Assembly (NCBI GenBank): GCA_944389985.1
Contig: CALXON010000191.1
Location: 1 to 7,847 of the forward strand
Direction of reading: 5' to 3'
Length of the DNA stretch: 7,847 bases
Source: an uncultured Spirochaetaceae bacterium
Lineage (GTDB): Bacteria > Spirochaetota > Spirochaetia > Sphaerochaetales > Sphaerochaetaceae
This document shows positions 1-5,789 of the stretch, piece after piece. The notes under the pieces are model-generated. The model ran no database searches, was not told where the DNA came from, and worked only from the letters and a program-made list of their open reading frames with translations. The position numbers were made by a program, and so were the translations under genes. Numbering within the stretch: the stretch's first letter is position 1; every line of letters starts with the position of its first letter.

Positions 1-197
1 CGCTTGTCGAGGAAGGAGACATGATCTCCATAGACATCCCCGGAAAACGCCTTGATCTTCTTGTTGATGAGAAGGTTCTTGAGGAGAGGAAGAAGAATCT
101 GAAGGAGCATGAGTGCCCTGTGAAGACGGGTTATCTTTACAGGTATTCAAAACATGTGACGAGTGCCCGTTATGGTGCGGTTGTCAGGGAGGAGTAA
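1..197 (+). CDS. ilvD: Dihydroxy-acid dehydratase, C-terminal end (partial)
   Basis: This is the last 64 codons of a reading frame entering from the left edge (first whole codon at 3) and stopping at TAA 195-197. The visible tail reads EEGDMISIDIP, then a basic/acidic helix, then GYLYRYSKHVTSARYGAVV. This matches the C-terminus of IlvD/Edd-family dehydratases, where GDxIxIDIP and GYLxRYxxxVxSAxxGAV are typical. IlvD removes water from 2,3-dihydroxy-isovalerate and 2,3-dihydroxy-3-methylvalerate to give the 2-keto acids for valine and isoleucine, using an Fe-S cluster and Mg in the cytoplasm. The iron-sulphur and active-site regions lie outside the window, so integrity cannot be judged. Its stop codon overlaps the ilvB start by one base (TAATG), so the two are cotranscribed and probably translationally coupled. 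Confidence 0.9.
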   Translation, partial: LVEEGDMISIDIPGKRLDLLVDEKVLEERKKNLKEHECPVKTGYLYRYSKHVTSARYGAVVREE

Positions 198-1882
198 TGA
201 GGATCACTGGTGCTGATATAATCGTTGAATGCCTTCTGGAAGAGGGAGTGGATACTGTATTCGGATATCCCGGAGGACAGGTGATCCCGCTTTATGATGC
301 CATCTACAAGAGAAAGGGAAAGCTCCGTCACATACTTACTGCACATGAACAGGGTGCGAGCCATGCTGCAGACGGATATGCGAGATCGACAGGCAAGGTC
401 GGCGTATGCATCGCAACATCCGGCCCCGGAGCGACGAATCTCGTTACAGGACTGGCAACAGCCTATATGGATTCCGTCCCTGTCGTGGCGATAACGGGCA
501 ATGTTCCTCTCTCTCTTCTCGGACGTGACAGTTTTCAGGAAGTCGACATCACGGGAATCACGATGAACATTACAAAGCACAACTATATCGTGAAGGACAT
601 AGCTGAGCTTTCTGATACCATCAGGGAGGCTTTCTACATCGCCAAGGAAGGAAGACCGGGACCTGTGCTCATCGATGTTCCCAAGGATATTCAGGTAGGG
701 GAGTATGATTTCGAGCCTTTCCAGCCTAAGAAGGTAGAGCCGAAAACCGTGCTTCTCAGGGATGAGGATATCGACGAGGCTGTGAGGATGATAAAGGAGT
801 CACACCGTCCGATGTGCTATATCGGAGGCGGAGTCATACGCTCAGACGCATCTGAGACGCTCAACAGATTCCTCGATCTCATTGATTCACCATGTGGTTC
901 ATCCCTGATGGGACTCGGTGCTGTGGATACGGATTCTCCGAGATTCACAGGAATGATCGGAATGCACGGTACGAAGCTCTCGAACATGACAATCAACAGC
1001 TGTGATCTCCTGATCGTAATTGGTGCCAGATTCTCCGACAGGGTCATCTCTAAGTCCAGTGATTTCGCGACTCAGGCGAAGATCATCCAGATCGATGTCG
1101 ATCCGGCAGAGTTCAACAAGAATATCATGACAGAAGTCCATGTCGTGGGTGATGTCAGGATGGCTCTTGAGCGTCTTGTAGAGAAAATCGGAAAGCCGCT
1201 TGATCACCATGTATGGATGGATAAGCTTCAGGATAACCGTCACCGCTATCCTCTGAAGGTCTCTTCAGACTCAAAGAGGGCGAAGAGGGTTATAGAGGCT
1301 CTTGAGAGAGCACTTCCTGAGGACAGCTACATAGCAACTGAGGTAGGTCAGCACCAGATGTGGGCCGCCCAGTTCCTCCATACCCACCGTCCACGCCGCT
1401 TCCTCACCTCAGGAGGCCTCGGCACGATGGGATACGGTACAGGCGCTGCTATCGGAGCGCAGGTAGCACATCCTGAGGCAAGGGTCGTGAACATCGCAGG
1501 TGACGGATCATTCAGGATGAATGCTAATGAGCTTGCGACGATCGCACGCTACCGTCTTCCAGTCATCATCCTTGTCATGAACAACCATGCTCTTGGTATG
1601 GTCAGGCAGTGGCAGACACTCTTCTATGATAAGCACTATTCGGAGACGACTCTCGATACTCCGCTTGACTGGGTGATGCTTGCGAATGCCTATGGTGTAG
1701 AGGGAATGAGGATCGGTCCTGATGATGACCCCGATGCCGTCATTCAGGCTGCGGTCGCGCTGAACCGTCCTGTTGTGATCGATGTCCAGATTCCCATTGA
1801 TGACAAGGTATACCCGATGGTCGCCCCCGGAGCATCCATTTCCGATATGATGGGTATAATCGATACGGAATCAGAGGGGTGA
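197..1882 (+). CDS. ilvB: Acetolactate synthase large (catalytic) subunit
   Basis: This 561-residue enzyme is a full-length biosynthetic acetohydroxyacid synthase catalytic subunit. It uses thiamine diphosphate, Mg and FAD to condense pyruvate with pyruvate or 2-ketobutyrate, the first common step to valine, leucine and isoleucine. The N-terminal pyrimidine-binding domain carries FGYPGGQV (22-29) and the catalytic Glu51 in HEQGASHAADGYAR. The C-terminal domain has the ThDP motif GDG (435-437) ending in NN (462-463). GMVRQWQ (467-473) holds the Trp typical of anabolic AHAS and absent from catabolic AlsS. I chose ATG 197 because GGAGGAG lies just upstream (188-194), it overlaps the ilvD stop, and homology begins there. 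A GTG at 113 in the same frame would only add sequence inside ilvD. No regulatory subunit gene (ilvN/ilvH) follows; a terminator does. Confidence 0.96.
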   Translation: MRITGADIIVECLLEEGVDTVFGYPGGQVIPLYDAIYKRKGKLRHILTAHEQGASHAADGYARSTGKVGVCIATSGPGATNLVTGLATAYMDSVPVVAITGNVPLSLLGRDSFQEVDITGITMNITKHNYIVKDIAELSDTIREAFYIAKEGRPGPVLIDVPKDIQVGEYDFEPFQPKKVEPKTVLLRDEDIDEAVRMIKESHRPMCYIGGGVIRSDASETLNRFLDLIDSPCGSSLMGLGAVDTDSPRFTGMIGMHGTKLSNMTINSCDLLIVIGARFSDRVISKSSDFATQAKIIQIDVDPAEFNKNIMTEVHVVGDVRMALERLVEKIGKPLDHHVWMDKLQDNRHRYPLKVSSDSKRAKRVIEALERALPEDSYIATEVGQHQMWAAQFLHTHRPRRFLTSGGLGTMGYGTGAAIGAQVAHPEARVVNIAGDGSFRMNANELATIARYRLPVIILVMNNHALGMVRQWQTLFYDKHYSETTLDTPLDWVMLANAYGVEGMRIGPDDDPDAVIQAAVALNRPVVIDVQIPIDDKVYPMVAPGASISDMMGIIDTESEG

Positions 1883-1893
1883 GTTAAATATAA

Positions 1894-1935
1894 GCTCCCT
1901 CCGGACGCAGCGTCTGAAGGGAGCACTTCTTTTTC
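1894..1935 (+). terminator. Intrinsic terminator between convergent genes
   Basis: GCTCCCT (1894-1900) pairs with AGGGAGC (1918-1924). The interior GGACGC/GCGTCT extends the helix after one mismatch. A T-rich run, TTCTTTTTC (1927-1935), follows on the plus strand, 12 bases after the ilvB stop. On the minus strand the same stem is followed by TTATATTT, so it can also end the operon arriving from 1943. I infer a bidirectional terminator. Confidence 0.85.
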
Positions 1936-1942
1936 TGATAAA

Positions 1943-2845
1943 TCAGTCCGGGAGCGCTTTCACGATATTGTCCAGGACCTTCCTGCTCATGAGATCATAA
2001 GCCTCTTCGGTCATTCCCGCAGAGACATCGGGGCAGAGTACATTCTTCCTGTCCCTGACCTCAGGGTAGATCTCACCGACACCGCCTGATGTGTCTGAGA
2101 CGAAGATGTTGCTGTCGTTGAGTATCCATCTCTTCAGAGGTTCCATATCAGAAGCCGGACCGATTGAGGTGTTGATCATTATCTTTCCGTTTCCGATATG
2201 TCTGAACGCCTCTTCATCAAGGAGTATCACACCTTTGTTGAGACAGGTGATGATGACTTCAGACTCTTCAAGAAGTTCATGAAGGGGCTTGTAGTGCATT
2301 TCCTCCTTCTCAGCGTCCTCCTTTACAGAACGGGCGTAGTAGCTTATCTCCGCACCCATCGCTTTCAGCAGTCTGGCTGTCATCTGTCCGCTTGTACCGA
2401 AACCGACGAAACCGATTCTGAGACCTGTTATCTCCTTCGGCCTTTTCCTCCACATCGGCCAGTCGTATCCATGGAGTATCCTGACAAGAGCATAGACGAC
2501 GAACTCAGTGACGCCTTTGTCTCCGTAATCCCTGATACCGTATACCGTTATGCCGTGTTTCTCCGCATAGTCTATGTCTACGTTCGCACTTTCCTTAGAG
2601 TACAGGGAACAACACATTCCGACGTATCTCAGATCCTTGCATCTTGAGAGTACGGAGGCCGGAACCAGCGGAAGTGTCCTTACAAGAAGAGCATCTGCAT
2701 CTCCTACCATCCCGACAAGCTCATCCTCGCTCTGTGGAAGAGATGGGAATCTGACTATCTCGGAAGCATAGTCCTCAAGTTTCTTCTCAGCCCATGGCTG
2801 AAGGCCTATCGGTCCGGCTTCGACAAGTTTTCTGAATTTCCTCAT
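1943..2845 (-). CDS. D-2-hydroxyacid dehydrogenase-fold protein lacking the usual catalytic residues
   Basis: This 300-residue protein has the domain order of the D-isomer-specific 2-hydroxyacid dehydrogenase family. An N-terminal substrate-domain half runs to about 115, followed by a Rossmann domain with GLRIGFVGFGTSG (GxGxxG at 148-153), and a return to the substrate domain near the C-terminus. The length is slightly under the usual 310-340. Where the family has the catalytic Arg in iNtsRG, this protein reads INTSIG with Ile228. Where it has TPHxxG with the catalytic His, it reads CPDVSAG with Asp273. The DVFExEP region is replaced by DTSGGVGE. The end of strand two reads YYARS with no acidic residue, which could favour NADP. 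Standard 2-ketoacid reduction is therefore doubtful; the substrate is unknown. The start is well set: AGGAGGAG sits a few bases before ATG 2845 and overlaps the stop of the upstream gene, 8 bases away, so the two form an operon. Confidence 0.85.
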   Translation of the reverse strand: MRKFRKLVEAGPIGLQPWAEKKLEDYASEIVRFPSLPQSEDELVGMVGDADALLVRTLPLVPASVLSRCKDLRYVGMCCSLYSKESANVDIDYAEKHGITVYGIRDYGDKGVTEFVVYALVRILHGYDWPMWRKRPKEITGLRIGFVGFGTSGQMTARLLKAMGAEISYYARSVKEDAEKEEMHYKPLHELLEESEVIITCLNKGVILLDEEAFRHIGNGKIMINTSIGPASDMEPLKRWILNDSNIFVSDTSGGVGEIYPEVRDRKNVLCPDVSAGMTEEAYDLMSRKVLDNIVKALPD

Positions 2846-2853
2846 GACTCCTC

Positions 2854-3645
2854 CTAGAAGAACTCCATCGGAGATGAGAGATTCCTGAGAAGTGCGACAA
2901 CCGACCAGGCTGCTATATCGCTGGTGGCGGAGTAGATGTCGACAACAGCCTTGAGACCATCTGTCTCTACAGTTATGCAGTGATCATCACCGATGAATCC
3001 GGGTACGCTTGTGATCTCCGCGCTGGCTTTGCCCGGCCCTGTTGTAGCAAGTGCTGATGCAACTGCGACGTTGACCTTTGTCGGAAGCAGGGCTATCGCT
3101 TCCTTCGTCGAACCTGCGAAGACAGTCTTCTCGCTGTTCTGGAGCTCTTCAGAGTACAGCGGGGTGTTTTTCAGTGAGTTCGGCCCCTTATGTGTATGTA
3201 TCCCGGCCTTTATCTCCAGATTCTCCGCCTCTGCGATGAGAGCCAGAGTCTGCAGCACGTCGAATCCACCGACAGCTCCTGATGGTATGTAGATCTTTGC
3301 TCCGTTCTCCTCAGCCGCCTTCATTGCCTCTGCCTTGAAAGCATCATCAGCAAAAGCTCCGATTGAAAGTGGTATGATGCTGATTCCTTTCTTCAGGGCA
3401 TTGACAGCAAACTCCTTCAGAAGGGCGATTGATGCCGTCTCTATGATGTAGTCGGGCTTTGAGGCTATTACCTCATCCATCGAGGAGAATGCCTCAGCAT
3501 CCGTTCCTTCTGTGAGGGCAGATGCATCCTCAATCTTCCTTGAATAGGCCGCTGTCAGCTTATAGTCTTTCAGAAGTCCTTCTGAATATGCTCTCTTTAT
3601 GATCTTTCCGAGATGCCCGCATCCCGCAATTGCGAATGTTTTCAT
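2854..3645 (-). CDS. Aspartate dehydrogenase family protein (NadX/DUF108-like)
   Basis: This 263-residue protein matches the L-aspartate dehydrogenase family in length and architecture. It has an N-terminal NAD(P) Rossmann domain with GCGHLG (8-13), then the diagnostic PSGAVGGFD (121-129). The DUF108 part contains VFAGSTKEA, KVNVAVASALA (190-200) and GDDHCI, where His222 aligns with the family's catalytic His. The C-terminal SATSDIAAWSVVALLRNL corresponds to the usual NPKTS-type helix but is diverged. Family members oxidise L-aspartate to iminoaspartate, or run in reverse as amino-transfer dehydrogenases; in some bacteria this feeds NAD synthesis. No nadA or nadC lies beside it, so the aspartate role is not supported by context. 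I chose ATG 3645 because GGAGG precedes it (3650-3654) and homology starts there. The same frame stays open to 3732, but that part overlaps promoter DNA. It is first in an operon with the 1943-2845 gene. Confidence 0.87.
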   Translation of the reverse strand: MKTFAIAGCGHLGKIIKRAYSEGLLKDYKLTAAYSRKIEDASALTEGTDAEAFSSMDEVIASKPDYIIETASIALLKEFAVNALKKGISIIPLSIGAFADDAFKAEAMKAAEENGAKIYIPSGAVGGFDVLQTLALIAEAENLEIKAGIHTHKGPNSLKNTPLYSEELQNSEKTVFAGSTKEAIALLPTKVNVAVASALATTGPGKASAEITSVPGFIGDDHCITVETDGLKAVVDIYSATSDIAAWSVVALLRNLSSPMEFF

Positions 3646-3663
3646 AAAACCTCCATGAATCAC

Positions 3664-3693
3664 ATTGTACTCTTTACAAAAAGAAAATGGAAA
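3664..3693 (-). promoter_or_regulatory. Candidate promoter of the dehydrogenase operon
   Basis: On the minus strand, TTTCCA (3693-3688) is followed after 18 bases by TACAAT (3669-3664). Transcription would begin near 3657, leaving a leader of about 12 bases that still holds the GGAGG ribosome site. The -10 is five of six to consensus and the -35 four of six. It was predicted by eye only. Confidence 0.4.
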
Positions 3694-3733
3694 GACATGA
3701 AGAGTCTCATGGAAATCCTTCTGTTTCTTCATG

Positions 3734-3762
3734 TTGGGGTAATCTGTTTCATTTGATATAAT
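3734..3762 (+). promoter_or_regulatory. Extended -10 promoter of the AAA-ATPase/nuclease gene
   Basis: A perfect TATAAT (3757-3762) is preceded by TG at 3754-3755, forming the TGnTATAAT extended -10. A weaker -35, TTGGGG (3734-3739), lies 17 bases upstream. The start would be near 3769, giving a leader of about a dozen bases with GAGG (3771-3774) six bases from the ATG. This supports the gene being its own transcription unit. Confidence 0.7.
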
Positions 3763-3780
3763 AGCTCAGAGAGGAAAGAA

Positions 3781-5427
3781 ATGAAGAACGTCTCACTTCC
3801 AATAGGAACTGCTGATTTCCGGAGTATAAGGGAAGCTGGAAAATATTATGTGGACAAGACTTCTCTGGTCAGCGGGGTGATCAGGGACAATGGTTCTTCT
3901 CTTCTTTTCACCAGACCAAGAAGGTTCGGAAAGACCACAGCCCTGACCATGTTGCGTTCATTCTTTGATATCAGGGAAGAGAGCAACGGGATTTTCTCCG
4001 GTCTTGAGGTCATGAGTGACAATGAGGCTGTCAATGAATGGATGAACAGATTTCCTGTCATCTATCTGACACTCAAAGGAATTGACGGCCTTGATTTTGA
4101 TGGCGCGCTCTCGATGCTGCAGGGTGTGATATACAACTTGTATGATTCATTTGAGTTCCTTGCATCCATGGCTGACAAGAAAGGAGACGGGAAATTCGTT
4201 TCCCGCATTCTCTCAGGTACTTTTCCTGTCTCAGATGTCAGAAGATCTCTGGAAGTCCTGGCAAAACTTCTTCATTCATATTATCAGAAGAGGGTGATCA
4301 TACTTATAGATGAGTATGATGTTCCGCTCGATAAAGCCTGTCAGAATGGATATTATCCGCAGATGCTGGAGATAATGAGGACAATGTTCTCTTCCGTTCT
4401 CAAGGATAATCCGGATGTGGAGAAAGCTGTGCTGACAGGTTGCCTGAGGATATCAAAGGAGAGCCTCTTCACTGGATTGAACAATCTTTCCACATACTCT
4501 CTGACAAGTCCCAAATTCACAGAATCGTTCGGATTCACGGAAGAGGAGACAGCAAGGCTTCTTCATGATACAGGATTTACGGATAAGGCTGAGATGATCA
4601 GAAAGTGGTATGACGGATACAGAATAGGGAGCAGTAACATATATGCTCCATGGGATGTTCTGAGATTTGTCGATATACTGCAGGCTGACAGAGACAGCTA
4701 TCCGGAGAATTTCTGGGCGAATACAAGTGGCAATGATGTCATAAGGAATCTCATTGATATCACGAATGCCTCTGTTTCAATGGATTACAGTACCCTCATA
4801 GATGGTGGTGTGATATCAAAGAGAATAACAGAGAATCTCACATACAATGAGCTCTATTCTGATGAGAACAATATCTGGAGCATGATGTTCGAGACAGGAT
4901 ATCTGACACTTGCAGAGCGCTGGAATGAGAATGCCGAGGTTCCTCTCCGTCTTCCTAATGAGGAGATGAGACAGCTGTTCATTTCGATTGTTGACAAGTG
5001 GTTTGCTGATGAGATAAGGAAAAATGACCGGGGACCTTTGTACAACGCACTGTGGGCCGGTGACTGCAAGACAATCTCGGACATCATATCAGGATATCTT
5101 GAGATGTCGATCAGTTATCATGACTATTCAGAGGATTTCTACCACGCATTTGTCACAGGTCTGCTGACAGCTTCTCCATACCGTGTGATCTCAAACAGGG
5201 AGACGGGGCTTGGCCGGTCTGATCTTCTGATTCTTGATATAAAGAACAGAAGGGCAGCCGTCCTTGAATTCAAGGTGGCACAATCCCCGGATTCCATAAA
5301 GCAAGCGGCTGAATCCGCACTCAGTCAGATCAGTGAAAGGAAATACGGAGTGGAGCTGGACCGCTATTCCGTTATATCGTATGGCGTTGTCTTCTACAGG
5401 AAGAGCGCTTATGTTGTCAGGAGATAG
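3781..5427 (+). CDS. AAA-ATPase-like / PD-(D/E)XK nuclease protein (PF09820 + PF08011 type)
   Basis: This 548-residue protein has the two-part architecture of the AAA-ATPase_like plus PDDEXK_9 (former DUF1703) family. The N-terminus holds the family signature LPIGTADFRSIREAGKYYVDKT, then the Walker A variant RPRRFGKTT (45-53). Walker B is VIILIDEYD (D177, E178, D180). The C-terminal nuclease-like core is GRSDLLI with Asp481, LEFKV with Glu496 and Lys498, and Gln516 before ERKYG, so the catalytic set looks intact. Such proteins are often multicopy in host-associated Bacteroidetes and spirochaetes. Nuclease activity is predicted from the fold, the biological role is not established, and links to mobile DNA or defence are speculation. 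The start is supported by a GAGG ribosome site and the promoter just upstream. The gene stands alone, with a terminator directly after it, which fits an independently acquired accessory gene. Confidence 0.93.
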   Translation: MKNVSLPIGTADFRSIREAGKYYVDKTSLVSGVIRDNGSSLLFTRPRRFGKTTALTMLRSFFDIREESNGIFSGLEVMSDNEAVNEWMNRFPVIYLTLKGIDGLDFDGALSMLQGVIYNLYDSFEFLASMADKKGDGKFVSRILSGTFPVSDVRRSLEVLAKLLHSYYQKRVIILIDEYDVPLDKACQNGYYPQMLEIMRTMFSSVLKDNPDVEKAVLTGCLRISKESLFTGLNNLSTYSLTSPKFTESFGFTEEETARLLHDTGFTDKAEMIRKWYDGYRIGSSNIYAPWDVLRFVDILQADRDSYPENFWANTSGNDVIRNLIDITNASVSMDYSTLIDGGVISKRITENLTYNELYSDENNIWSMMFETGYLTLAERWNENAEVPLRLPNEEMRQLFISIVDKWFADEIRKNDRGPLYNALWAGDCKTISDIISGYLEMSISYHDYSEDFYHAFVTGLLTASPYRVISNRETGLGRSDLLILDIKNRRAAVLEFKVAQSPDSIKQAAESALSQISERKYGVELDRYSVISYGVVFYRKSAYVVRR

Positions 5428-5435
5428 ATGATACA

Positions 5436-5466
5436 AAAAGACCATTCCGGAAGCGAATGGTCTTTT
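5436..5466. terminator. Perfect 12-bp bidirectional terminator
   Basis: AAAAGACCATTC (5436-5447) pairs without mismatch with GAATGGTCTTTT (5455-5466) around a 7-base loop. On the plus strand it ends the ATPase/nuclease gene nine bases after its stop. On the minus strand the stem runs into CTTTTT and would end the structured RNA described at 5433-5676. The A-rich and T-rich ends make it usable from both sides. Confidence 0.85.
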
Positions 5467-5532
5467 CTACGCTCCGTAGTTATGAATTTAGCGGAGCAAG
5501 TGTTTCTTTAAAGTCGGCCACCCGACTGCTCT

Positions 5533-5641
5533 GATACTCAGGGGGTATCAAAGAGCTTCGCCCCGTTCAGCAGGTTTACTCTCCTGCCTTTTGTTCTGTC
5601 CCCGCAGGGACGGTGTTCTTTCGGATACTTCAGGGTGTATC
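5533..5641 (-). repeat. Twin hairpins sharing stem and loop inside the candidate RNA
   Basis: Two hairpins in the candidate RNA, at 5641-5624 and 5549-5533, both have the stem GATAC/GTATC. Their loops are ACCCTGAA and CCCCTGA, sharing CCCTGA. Only the GATAC-CCCTGA-GTATC core is shared; the flanks and lower stems differ. This looks like a repeated recognition element rather than a recent tandem duplication. Confidence 0.55.
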
Positions 5642-5682
5642 CGTATTTATCCGGCAGGGTTCCTTTCCCCTGTCCTGATTAC

Positions 5683-5710
5683 ATCCTATCATATAATCAG
5701 AAGCTGTCAA
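5683..5710 (-). promoter_or_regulatory. Near-consensus promoter for the candidate RNA
   Basis: On the minus strand a perfect TTGACA (5710-5705) is followed after 16 bases by TAGGAT (5688-5683), which carries TG one base upstream as in an extended -10. Transcription should begin near 5676. No protein frame follows on that strand, so this promoter is the main argument for an independent RNA gene. The -35 lies within the small inverted repeat CTGTTGACAG. Confidence 0.65.
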
Positions 5711-5731
5711 CAGAAATCTTAAATCATTGCT

Positions 5732-5769
5732 ATGCATATATTTGGCAGAGAATATACAAACATATGCAT
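5732..5769 (-). terminator. 13-bp hairpin downstream of the hypothetical gene
   Basis: On the minus strand ATGCATATGTTTG (5769-5757) pairs with CAAATATATGCAT (5744-5732) over 13 positions. One of these is a G-U pair that would be an A-C mismatch on the plus strand, so the structure suits a minus-strand transcript. It lies about 20 bases after the stop at 5790. No clear U-run follows, only ATTTAAGATTTC further on, so it may be a 3'-protecting or pausing hairpin, or an operator, rather than a textbook terminator. Confidence 0.4.
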
Positions 5770-5789
5770 CACACTGTCATCCTGTTGTC

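Larger units (their letters stand above)
5433..5676 (-). ncRNA. Candidate structured non-coding RNA, about 240 nt, unrecognised family
   Basis: Reading the minus strand, a strong promoter is followed by a chain of hairpins and then the 5436-5466 terminator. In order from the 5' end the stems are: CAGGG/CCCTG (5672-5655); CGGATAC/GTATCCG (5643-5622); GTCCC/GGGAC with a TGCG loop (5611-5598); GCAGG/CCTGC (5587-5570); a 10-bp stem, GCTCT then GATAC, with a two-base bulge (5556-5528); AGTCGG/CCGACT with loop GTGG (5527-5512), directly abutting the previous stem; and GCTCCG/CGGAGC (5497-5471). The linkers are A-rich on this strand (AAAGAACA, AGAACAAAA, TTTAAAGAAACA), which suggests the minus strand is the functional RNA. 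There is no ATG-initiated frame of note. I saw no tmRNA tag, no RNase P or SRP core sequence, and no long 5'/3' rod as in 6S RNA. It could be a trans-acting sRNA, a protein-binding RNA, or the processed 3' region of the gene at 5790-6380. The structure was inferred by eye. Confidence 0.6.

Noticed and set aside
113..196. N-terminal extension of ilvB from a GTG at 113
   Set aside because: It lies wholly inside ilvD in another frame, lacks homology to IlvB, and a good ribosome site sits directly before ATG 197.
2198..2647. Plus-strand frame of 149 codons opposite the hydroxyacid dehydrogenase-like gene
   Set aside because: Antisense shadow of a gene with a clear fold; it has no ribosome site and an implausible composition.
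3646..3732. N-terminal extension of the aspartate-dehydrogenase-like gene to ATG 3732
   Set aside because: The Rossmann-fold start MKTFAIAGCGHLG begins at 3645 behind GGAGG. The extra 29 residues overlap promoter sequence and show no family similarity.
5476..5518. A 13-codon GTG-initiated frame inside the candidate RNA on the minus strand (MADFKETLAPLNS), considered as a tmRNA tag or small peptide
   Set aside because: It does not end in the Ala-Ala of tmRNA tags, has no ribosome site and starts inside a hairpin loop, so it is probably chance.
5467..5700. Reading the hairpin-rich region as a CRISPR array, an attC-type site or an insertion-sequence end
   Set aside because: There are no regularly spaced direct repeats, no transposase or integrase nearby, and no target-site duplication that I could see.
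5467..5700. Reading the structured region as a riboswitch or leader
   Set aside because: On the minus strand nothing but a terminator and the antisense of the ATPase gene follows. On the plus strand it lies after a terminator and before a convergent gene.
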